From Alicyclobacillus herbarius DSM 13609 (GTDB taxonomy: Bacteria; Bacillota; Bacilli; Alicyclobacillales; Alicyclobacillaceae), in assembly GCF_000430585.1 (NCBI RefSeq), contig NZ_AUMH01000017.1:27285-91284 (forward strand): a DNA stretch of 64,000 bases, read 5' to 3'. Positions within the stretch are counted from its first letter, which is position 1. Each line of letters begins with the position of its first letter. The position numbers and the translations under genes were made by a program. The notes under the pieces were generated by a model. It ran no database searches, was not told the DNA's origin, and saw nothing but the letters and a program-made list of their open reading frames with translations. Positions 38,473-47,900 of the stretch are shown here, one piece after another.

Positions 38473-40884
38473 GTGGGTTTACTGTTTAGCGAATCATCCC
38501 TCGAAGTGTATAAGTCCATTATGCAATACAATCCTGATGCCATTTTCGTTCTCTCGGTCGAAGGAACGATTCTTGAAGTCAATGAAGTGGCTTGCAAGAT
38601 ATTTGGCTATTCCCAAGAGGAAATCCAAGGCCTTCATTATCAAGATGTCCTGGCGCCGGGTTATGAAGCGTTCGTCAAAGAGAAACTCACCCAAGTCTTG
38701 AATGGGATGTCTTGCGAGTACAACATACAAGCGATTCGTAAAAATGGACAGATTGTTCATCTACAGGTAAAAAACATTCCCCTGGTTGTGAACGGTGAAG
38801 TCATCGGCATACTTGGGGTTGCAAAGGACGTGACGGAGCTGCGAAAAACAAGGGCCTCCTTGACCCAAATGGAAGCGGGGGTAAGAGCGCTCTTTTATTC
38901 CATAGGCGACGCTATCGACATTTTGGATTTGGACGGAAATGTTGTCGATATAAACCCCGCGTTTGAAGAAATGTATGGATGGAAACGGGAAGAAATTCTC
39001 GGCAAGCCATTGCCCATCATTCCTTCGTTTCGAGAAAAACAACAACGGGAAATGATGGAACGTGCCAAAATGGGTGAGCATATTCAGGGCTTTGAAACCG
39101 TGTGTCTGAAAAAGGATGGCACACCCATTATGGTCAGTCTAACCCTGTCCCCGCTTCAGGATGAGAGCGGGAACATTATCGGAACGTGCAGTATTACGAG
39201 GGAGATTACGGGGCAAAAACAAGTCGAACAGTCTTTGCGGGAAAGTGAAGATCGTTATCGAAAGGTTGTGGAGCTGTCTCCCAAGGGAATTTTGATTCAC
39301 CGTAATGGAACCATTCTTTATGCGAATCCATTTGCCCTGAAAACCTTACGCACGGAACGATTGATCGGGAAAAACATCTTTTCCTATATTCATCCTGACT
39401 ATCATGAACGTTCAAGACAAAGGTTTCTTGATCTTCACGTTGGCAAGGAACTCCCGTTCATTGAAACAATCATGGTTCGAGACGATGGAAAGTTGATTGA
39501 TGTGGAAATCGGAGGAGTTCACATTATCCAAGACGGGGAACCTGTTGTCTTATCCATATTCCAAGATGTAACGGAGCGAAAGAAAGCAGAAAGGGCGTTA
39601 GCAGAAAGTGAAAAGCGCTATCGGAAATTGGTGGAACTCTCTCCGATTGCGGTGATTGTTCATCGCGACGGGCTGATACAGTATGCAAACCCAGCTTGTA
39701 CGAAGTTGTTGGGGGCTTCATCGATTGATGATTTGTTGAGAAAGTCAATTCTCGATTTCTCTCCGCCAGAATACAGGCATTTGGCAGAGAGTCACATCCA
39801 GGAATTAAATCGGACGGGTATCGCAATCGATCCGACCGAAGAGAAAATCCGTCGTATGGATGGAAAAACAATCGATGTGAAAGTGACGGGGATTTCAATT
39901 CAGTACGACGGAAAACCGTCTTATTTGATGATACTCCAAGACATCACCCGAGAAAAACAAGCAGAGGAAGCCCTGCGTCAAAGTGAGGCAAGGTATCGTT
40001 TAATTGCGGAGAACATGTCTGATTTGGTGGGCATCTTGGATGTGAACGGCGTGGTCAAATATGCTTCACCCTCCCACAAATCTGTATTGGGATTCGACCC
40101 TGAAGTCTATGAGGGTAATCCTGTCTTTGATATGGTACATCCGAATGATGTTTTCAATGTTCGGAGGGAATTTTCTGAAATAGCAATGACTAAGGAAGAG
40201 AAAATCATCGAATTTCGGTACAAACATGTCCGAGGCCACTGGGTGTGGGTGGAAGCGAAAGGAACGCCTGTTCTAGACGAAGCGGGGAATCTTGTTCACT
40301 TCCAGGTGGTAGCCAGAGACATCACCGAGAGAAAAAGGTATGAGGAAAAACTGGCGCATTTGGCGTTCCATGACGCTTTGACAGGCTTGCCCAATCGTCG
40401 ATTGTTCAGAGATCGATTCAAGCAAGCCATCAAAGAAGCTGAACGATATGGGCGCAAGATGGCCGTGATGTATATCGACATGGACAGATTCAAAGTCGTC
40501 AACGATTCAATGGGCCATGATGTGGGGGATGAGCTTCTCAAACAGTTTGCAGAGCGGGTGAGTGGGTGTCTTCGGGCCAGTGACATCCTGGCCCGTCTTG
40601 GCGGGGATGAATTCACCATTCTTCTTCCCGAGATTCATGAAGAACAGGACGCAGTGCGACTTGCCCAACGAATTCTTACCGCCATTCAGCAACCTTGGGA
40701 AATCGGGGAACAAGTATTTCGGACGACTTCGAGCATTGGAATCGCTTTTTACCCGATGCACGGAACCACAAGGCATGAACTGCTGCAACATGCGGACGAG
40801 GCTCTCTACAGCGCGAAGGAAAGCGGAAAGAACACCGTCAGGACCTACTCTGAGCTGTTGGGGGCAACCACCCAAGAACGGTGA
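38473..40884 (+). CDS. Multi-PAS diguanylate cyclase
   Basis: The 803-residue protein makes c-di-GMP from two GTP. Five PAS domains can be seen (about 7-125, 130-250, 257-375, 380-500, 505-625), each ending in a DVTE/DITE-type linker; no membrane segment is present. The GGDEF domain (about 630-790) has an intact active site LGGDEF, and an inhibitory I-site RASD five residues before it. I start at GTG 38473, behind AAGGAGAG; the open frame back to 38272 runs through the riboswitch and cannot be coding. Codon use and base composition are more AT-rich than in the flanks. Confidence 0.92.
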   Translation: MGLLFSESSLEVYKSIMQYNPDAIFVLSVEGTILEVNEVACKIFGYSQEEIQGLHYQDVLAPGYEAFVKEKLTQVLNGMSCEYNIQAIRKNGQIVHLQVKNIPLVVNGEVIGILGVAKDVTELRKTRASLTQMEAGVRALFYSIGDAIDILDLDGNVVDINPAFEEMYGWKREEILGKPLPIIPSFREKQQREMMERAKMGEHIQGFETVCLKKDGTPIMVSLTLSPLQDESGNIIGTCSITREITGQKQVEQSLRESEDRYRKVVELSPKGILIHRNGTILYANPFALKTLRTERLIGKNIFSYIHPDYHERSRQRFLDLHVGKELPFIETIMVRDDGKLIDVEIGGVHIIQDGEPVVLSIFQDVTERKKAERALAESEKRYRKLVELSPIAVIVHRDGLIQYANPACTKLLGASSIDDLLRKSILDFSPPEYRHLAESHIQELNRTGIAIDPTEEKIRRMDGKTIDVKVTGISIQYDGKPSYLMILQDITREKQAEEALRQSEARYRLIAENMSDLVGILDVNGVVKYASPSHKSVLGFDPEVYEGNPVFDMVHPNDVFNVRREFSEIAMTKEEKIIEFRYKHVRGHWVWVEAKGTPVLDEAGNLVHFQVVARDITERKRYEEKLAHLAFHDALTGLPNRRLFRDRFKQAIKEAERYGRKMAVMYIDMDRFKVVNDSMGHDVGDELLKQFAERVSGCLRASDILARLGGDEFTILLPEIHEEQDAVRLAQRILTAIQQPWEIGEQVFRTTSSIGIAFYPMHGTTRHELLQHADEALYSAKESGKNTVRTYSELLGATTQER

Positions 40885-41107
40885 AAGGTTAAAGGATAGC
40901 AACGCTTCCACTTTGGGGCAAACCGTTATCATCGGAGATGTCTCCGGGACTCTATGGATGTTTTTGAATCGAAATGCAGTCATGAATAGAAATAGATATC
41001 TGTGAATGGATGAGAACCTTGATACAGGGTTTGACGTATTGTGGTCGAGCAGACATAATAGGGTGTTTATTGCGGACTTCTTATAGAATCGAGAGGGGTG
41101 TGATGGA

Positions 41108-41458
41108 TTGACACTGAGGAACAATCGTGTAGAAGGAATCTATAACATGATGGAACCTTTGGTGTGGAAAGAAGTGGAGAGGATTGCTCAGAATGAACGG
41201 GATATATGTTTCTGTTCACTGTGCAAATCGGACATTACCGCGTATGCCCTAAATCGCCTCCCTGCACGGTATGTGTCGACTCAGGAAGGCGAGACGAGAT
41301 TTCAGGAACTCGAAATAGATGATCGCGTCCATGAAACGGTCGTTGAGGCAATCCGTCATGTGTCCAAGCACCCCCATAGGGCGCATCGGACGATGACCGA
41401 ATATACGGTAAACGAACTCTTCGATTACATGGATGAAGTGGGAAAGCGGGAGTCGTAA
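41108..41458 (+). CDS. ComFB-family protein (possible cyclic-dinucleotide receptor)
   Basis: The 116-residue product matches late-competence protein ComFB in its core: ICFCSLCKSDITAYALNRLP followed by a YV motif and HPHRAH. The cysteines CxxC are conserved in the family. ComFB homologues in other bacteria have been reported to bind cyclic dinucleotides, including c-di-GMP; that is literature knowledge, not visible here. It starts at TTG 41108 behind GAGAGGGGTG, 223 bases after the diguanylate cyclase, on the same strand. No comFA or comFC gene is near, so a competence role is not suggested by context. Confidence 0.75.
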   Translation: MTLRNNRVEGIYNMMEPLVWKEVERIAQNERDICFCSLCKSDITAYALNRLPARYVSTQEGETRFQELEIDDRVHETVVEAIRHVSKHPHRAHRTMTEYTVNELFDYMDEVGKRES

Positions 41459-41478
41459 GAATCAGCGCGGACACTGTG

Positions 41479-41512
41479 TTCGAATACGTTCTCATTTCGA
41501 ATACGTCCTCAT
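41479..41512 (+). repeat. Tandem 17-base direct repeat
   Basis: TTCGAATACGTTCTCAT and TTCGAATACGTCCTCAT stand head to tail, differing at one base. They lie in the 505-base leader region before the glucan synthase gene and could be a regulator site. Confidence 0.75.
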
Positions 41513-41580
41513 ATTGATTGCGTCCAAGATTGCGTCAAAGTCGAGAGTGGTGTAGCTTCTGAGGCTAGACCTAGACGAGA

Positions 41581-41647
41581 AAGCCATCGAGTGCCATCTA
41601 CGAAAGTGACGTTAACCCCATACGTAGACCGGGCCCCTCGATGGCTT
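41581..41647 (+). promoter_or_regulatory. Long stem-loop in the leader of the glucan synthase
   Basis: An 11 bp perfect inverted repeat, AAGCCATCGAG (41581-41591) and CTCGATGGCTT (41637-41647), encloses a second pair CTACG (41598-41602) with CGTAG (41623-41627). The nested stems suggest a folded RNA. No known riboswitch class was recognised. Confidence 0.5.
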
Positions 41648-41909
41648 CGATTCCAGCTCCTGTGCCCGTCTCTTGCTCCCTCCATCGCCGCATCGACCAC
41701 AAGGCCGAGCGGCTTCTCGAGTCACCACGATTTTTCATCCAATCCCCTCGTTCATTCTTCTCTGGCGCGAGCGGATCGCGCACAAACGGATCGGATTCAT
41801 AAAAAGAGAGGATATTGGTGATATTTACATATATTGCTGTTCGCCAGTCGGCTTTCGTTCGTTCAGGCATCTGCCTGCTCGGACTTTTCTTGACGAATCG
41901 TTCGTACCA

Positions 41910-41930
41910 CCCCGGTACTCGGGGGTTTTT
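41910..41930 (+). terminator. Short terminator-like hairpin before the glucan synthase start
   Basis: CCCCG (41910-41914) pairs with CGGGG (41920-41924), followed by TTTTT. It sits only 34 bases before the ATG at 41964, so it would act as an attenuator if transcription starts upstream. The stem is only five pairs. Confidence 0.5.
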
Positions 41931-41963
41931 GTGCGCAGGTTGACCACATTCAGGAGGCCTGGA

Positions 41964-44900
41964 ATGATTCTCAACCGAGATCAACTGACGACTCACGCAC
42001 GCGAACTCGCCCTGACGCATGAGCTGGATACAACCCGCCGTCTGACGCCTCGCTTCTGGCCGGGTTTTCAGTCGAGTATGAAAGAGCTGCACGAGTTCGC
42101 GGACAAGCTGACGTACAGCCGAGTGGAGTGCAAACAACCGGCGGAGGACTGGCTGCTAGATCATATCGCGTTTCTGGAGACGCAAGCCCAGGTTGTGATG
42201 CGTGAGTTACCGCCAGAGACCTTGCATCCGTTGCCGAAGTTGCAGGGGACTGGGTTGCCGCGCATCTACGCCATCTGTGACGATTATTTGGCCCATGTGG
42301 ACGGGCGTTATGAAGTCCACTCGTTCGAGACCTATCTGGAAGCGTACCAGGAGGTCGCCGTCCTCAAAATCGCGGAGTGTTGGGCGCTGCCGAGCGCCAT
42401 GCGGATTGTCATCATCCACCGATTGGCGCAGGCCATGCGGGAAGTTCGCCGCCGCCACGATGTTTGCGGTTTTGTCGCGTCGCTGCTCGAACGCGCGGGG
42501 GCAGAGAACCTGTCCGACGTTCAGATTCGTGAGCTTTTGGAGCGGGAGACGCACGGGCGCATGCTCGATGCGACCGAGGTCGTCCACTTTGTGCGGCACT
42601 TGAGCGAGTTGGAGCCCGACATGCGGACGGTCTGGAACTGGTTGGCTGCCCACGTGGAAAACAATGAATCCAGCCTGGAGCAGATGGTCTCCTTTGAGCA
42701 TCAGTTGCAGGCTGAGCTTCAGGTGACGTGCGGGAACCTGGTCCAGAGCCTGCATGTCTTGGAGCGAATGCCCTGGCGCCTGGTGTTCACGCGCATCTGC
42801 CGCGTCGAGCAGATCCTCCTGACCGACGCGAGCCACGATTACGAGCGACTAGATCTCTCCAGCCGCGATTTGCTGCGGGGTCGGGTTGCCGACGTCGCGC
42901 GGCAGTTGAACGTCCCGGAGACTTTGGTGGCCCAGACCTCGGTACGGCTAGCCAAGTCCCACTTGGAGGAGTACCGGAAACAAACGGCGCATGGCGCGCC
43001 TGACGAGCTTCCGCCGCGTTCGGCGTGTCTCGCCTATTACCTGTTCGATCCGCACGGCGTCACGTCGCTTCGCCAGACACTCTCCGACGTGGCCCGGCCG
43101 CGCCGGTTGCCCCAGATTGCGCTGCGCCGCAGGCCCCTGTCCACCTATTTGGTTGGCGGCGCCCTGATCTTTGCCGGCCTGCTTGTGCTCGGGAGCCTTC
43201 TGATAGTTGGTGGCGCGTCGATTCGCCTTGTCTCCTGGCTGGCCGTTCTGCTCGCGCTCCTCATTCCCGCAAGTGAGTGGGCCATCGCGTTGTTACACGG
43301 GCTGATTGACCGATGCTGCAAACCGACGCCGCTCCTTCGCTACGACTTCTCGCAAGGCCTGCCGGAAGACGCGCGGACCATGGTCGTCATGCCCGTCATT
43401 TGGTCCAGTGTCGAGGAAGTCGATGACGTGATGGACCGGCTGCTCGTGCACTACCTGGCCAATCGTCAGGCGAACATCCACTTCGCCGTGCTGGCGGATT
43501 TCACCGACGCGCCGGAGGCCACAGAACCGGGCGACGAGGCAATCGTCGCCCATGCCATCCGGCGTTTGGAGGCGCTACAGGAAAAGTATGGCCGCGAGCG
43601 GTTCTTCCTGTTTCATCGCGAGCGGCGCTTAAACGCGGTGGACCAGGTGTACGCCGGGTGGGAACGCAAGCGCGGCAAGCTGGTGGAATTCGTTGAGCTT
43701 TTGTCGGGCAGTACCACGACGAGCTTCACCACGGTGCGTGGACAAACGGAGGTCTTGCCAAATATTCGTTACGTATTCACGGTGGACCTCGACACCAAGC
43801 TGCCGATTGGCGTAGTGGGCCGGATGGCCGGCACGATTCACCTGCCGTACCACCGCCCGCGCCTCAACGAGACCGAAACCCGCGTCCAGGAAGGGTACGG
43901 CGTGCTGCAGCCGCGCATCGGGATGAGCTTCGCCTCGACGCAAAAGTCGCGGTTTGCCGAGTTGTGGGCGGGGGAGCCGGGGATCGATCCGTACGCATTC
44001 GCCGCCTCCAACCCGTACCAGGATCTCTTCGATCAGGCGATGTTTGTCGGCAAGGGCATTTTCGACGTCGAGGCGTTTCGCAAAACGCTGGTAAATCGGA
44101 TACCCGATAACCAGGTGCTGAGCCACGACATTCTCGAAGGGGGATTTCTGCGCGCCGGTCTCACGTCCGACATCGAGGTGGTGGAAGAGTTCCCGACGAC
44201 GTACTACGCCTATCAGAGTCGGGCCCACCGCTGGATTCGCGGCGACTGGCAGTTGCTCCGCTGGCTCGGGCGGAGCTGCAAGGACCGGCACGGGAATGGA
44301 CAGAAGATTGACCTTTGCGGCCTGACGCGCTGGCACATCATCGACAATCTGCGCAAAAGCCTGCTCGCGCCGGTACTACTTCTGGTCGCCTGGCTTGGCC
44401 TCTTCGGACTGCCGGGTCGTGCCTTCGCGTGGGAGACGATGGTGCTGTTGACGTGGTTTCTCCCGTTTTGGCGGGCTTGCGGGCACTGCCTGCTCGGCGT
44501 CGGCAGTTGGCGTGCGGTGCGTGTGAGTTTTCTGCAAAGCGTTGTGCAGATGATGACCTGGCCCTTTGTCGCCGTTCTGAACGCCGACGCGATTTTGCGC
44601 ACGCTGTACCGGATGTTTATCAGCCACAGACATCTGCTCGAGTGGGTGACATCGGCCGAGCTGGATAGGAAACCGGTGCATCGGCGCGTCTTTCTTTACG
44701 AACCGCTCGGGTATGTGGTGGCGGCTCTGTTCGTCGTCACCGCCTGGTTGTTTGACGGCATCACGGCGCGGATTGTCGCGGTGGTGGCGTTCGTTCTGTG
44801 GGCGCTTGCGCGCCCCGTGGTTCAGAGCCTGAATCGGCCGCGGCGCGACCAGAGCCGGGACTGGGTGACGGCGGCCCGCCCGGAGTTGAAGGAACTAGCG

Positions 44901-47900
44901 AGCCAAATCTGGTCGTTTTATGAACGCTACGTAACGGCCGAGGAGTCGTGGCTGCCGCCAGACAATGTGCAATACTACCCAGAAGAGACTATCGCCCACC
45001 GCACGTCTCCGACCAACATCGGGCTCTACCTAGCCTCTGTCGTGGCGGCGCGCGACCTGGGCTTCATCGACAGTCCGGCGATGCTTGAGCGTCTGGAGGC
45101 GACCGTGGCGACCCTCCGCAAGCTGGAGAAGTGGCACGGCCACCTGTTCAACTGGTACGACACCCGGACAGCCCAGCCGCTCGCTCCGCGCTATGTGTCG
45201 ACGGTCGATTCCGGCAACCTGGTCGCGTATCTGATGCTGGTCCGGCAGGGATTGGCGGATTGGGCCCAGCGCGACCCCTCGTTGCAACCCCGCGCGAAGA
45301 GATTATTGAAAGACATCGACGCGCTGATTGAGGAAACGCGCTTCGAACCCCTCTATAATCCGGACGAGCGCTTGTTTTCGATCGGCTACCGTGTCGATGC
45401 CAACCAGAAAGACAGAGTGCTGTATGACTTGCTGGCTTCGGAGGCGAGACAGGCCAGTTTCGTCGCCATCGCGCTCGGGCAAATTCCGGTGTCGCACTGG
45501 TTTACCTTGAGTCGCACCCTGACCATCGCTGCATCACACAAAACGCTGCTCTCCTGGTCCGGAACGATGTTCGAATACTTGATGCCGGCGCTCATTCTGC
45601 GAACCTACCCGAACACGGTCTGGGACTCGACGTATCGTGGCGTCGTCGCACGCCAGAAAGAGTACGCGGACATTCACCGCGTGCCGTTCGGGACGTCGGA
45701 GAGCGGCTACTACGCGTTTGATTCTCACATGAATTATCAGTACCGCGCGTTCGGAATCCCAGGTCTCGGGCTCGATAGAGGGTTGGAGCGCAATCTCGTC
45801 GTGGCCCCCTACGCCACCATCCTGGCGCTGCCCATCGCTGGAGAAGCCGGAATGGCGGCGTTGCGCCAGTTCGAGCAGTACGGCGCCAAGGGCGAATTTG
45901 GTTACTATGAAGCGGTCGATTTCACCGTCGAGCGGTTGCCCGTTGGCACGCGCCATCAGGTCGTGCGGAGTTTCATGGCGCACCACCAGGGGATGAGTCT
46001 GCTGACGCTGGCCAATTTGCTCACGGATGACGTGCTGATTGACCGCTTTCATGGCGATCCGCGCGTGCAAGCGACAGAACTGCTCCTGCAGGAGCGCATC
46101 CCGGCGAAGGCGGTGCTCATCAAAGAGACGGTCGGCGCTCGCGCCACCCTGCCGAAGTTGGACGGGAAACCGGACGACGCCACACGAACCGTTCACGGTC
46201 TGTCGGCCGTGCCCGAAGTGAACGTGATGTCGAACGGCCGTATGACCAGCGTGCTGACCGGAGAAGGTAACGGGATGCTCTCGTGGAACGGCCTGTCCGT
46301 CACGAGATTCCGAGAAGACCCGGTGGTTGACAGCTCCGGGATGGCCATCTACATCCACGACGAGGTGTCCGAAGAGACGTGGAGCCCGACGCGCTTTCCG
46401 TGCCAGCGCGAGGACACATACCAAGTGGAATTCCGCCTCGACAAGAGCACGTTTGAAACCACCTGCCACGGCATTGAGTCGAGCCTGGCGGTGACGGTGG
46501 CGCCGGATGTCGATGCGGAAGTGCGCCGGCTCCGGCTCGTCAACCACAGTGACGACGACCGGACGCTGGAGGTGACATCGTTCCTCGAACTCGCACTCGC
46601 CTCCCAGGCGGCCGACAGCGCGCATCCGGCGTTTAGCAAACTGTTCGTCCAGACGATCTATGACCAGGATTCGCATTGTCTGCTTGCCAAACGTCGGCCG
46701 CGCGCCGAGGATGAGAAGGAAACATGGGCCGTGCATACCGTTTACGTCGAGGGGCAGGAGGTGCGGGATGACGAGTTTGAAACGGATAGGGCGGCGTTTA
46801 TCGGTCGCGGCTTCTCGCTGAGCTTCCCGCAGGCGATGTCGATGCGTTTGCGTGGGTCCGTCGGCTCGGTTGCGGACCCTGCGTTTGTCATGCGCCGCTC
46901 TCTGCATCTGGCACCGGGCGAGTCGGCGACGGTGTACTTCGTGACCGGCGTGGCGGAAAGTCGGAAAGCGGCGCTCGACATCGTTTCACGGCTGCGCGAA
47001 CCCGCGCAGGCGGAGCGGGCGTTTCACGTGGCGTGGGTGCGCCGGCAGATTGATCTGCGGCACCTCCATCTCACGCCCGCTCAGGCCGCGGCTGCCCACC
47101 TTCTGGCGGGCAGGCTGTTGTTTACGCCGCCGTTGTCGCGCGTCCGTCGGGAAGCGATTCTCCACAACCAGCTCGGCATCTCCGCCCTCTGGGCGCGCGG
47201 CATCAGCGGGGACGCGCCGATTGTTACGGTCTCTGTGAGCCATCTGGCCGACCTGCCGTTTGTCACCCTGCTCGCCCGTCAGCACCAATATTTATTCGCG
47301 CAGGGGCTGGCCCTCGACCTGGTCATCCTCGACGAGACGGTCGGCGGCAATCCGGATGAGTTGATGCGCCGGCTGCGCGAATCGCTTGCGGCCCGGGGTA
47401 TCGCCGACTTGAAGCGGATCATCAACATCAAGGCGGAACAGCTCGCGAACGAGGAACGCATATTGCTCGCCGCCTCCTCACGGGTGTGGCTGCGAGCGGG
47501 CGGCCCAAGCCTGCGTGCCCAGTTGCGGATTGACCCGAAAGACCTGCCGCGTTTGTCTCACGCGCCGCTGCCGCATGAGCCGAGGCGTCCGCGCGATCCG
47601 CACGTATCCGCGTTCGGTGAGTTCTTCAACGGTTGGGGCGGCTTCGTGGACGACGGTCGCGCCTACCAGATTCACGTACCATCTGGCGCCTACCTGCCTC
47701 GGCCGTGGACCAACGTGCTGGCCAATCCACAGTTTGGCTGCATCGTGACCGAACTTGGCACCGGCTACAGTTGGTGGCGCAACTCGCACGAGTGCAAGCT
47801 CACGCCCTGGTATAACGATCCGGTCCTCGACCCGCCCGGTGAGTGTCTGTATCTCCGGGACCTGACGACGAACGACGTCTGGTCGGCGGCGCCGAAGCCT

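Noticed and set aside
41673..41963. N-terminal extension of the glucan synthase
   Set aside because: It runs through the attenuator hairpin and is unlike the family; AGGAGG lies at ATG 41964.
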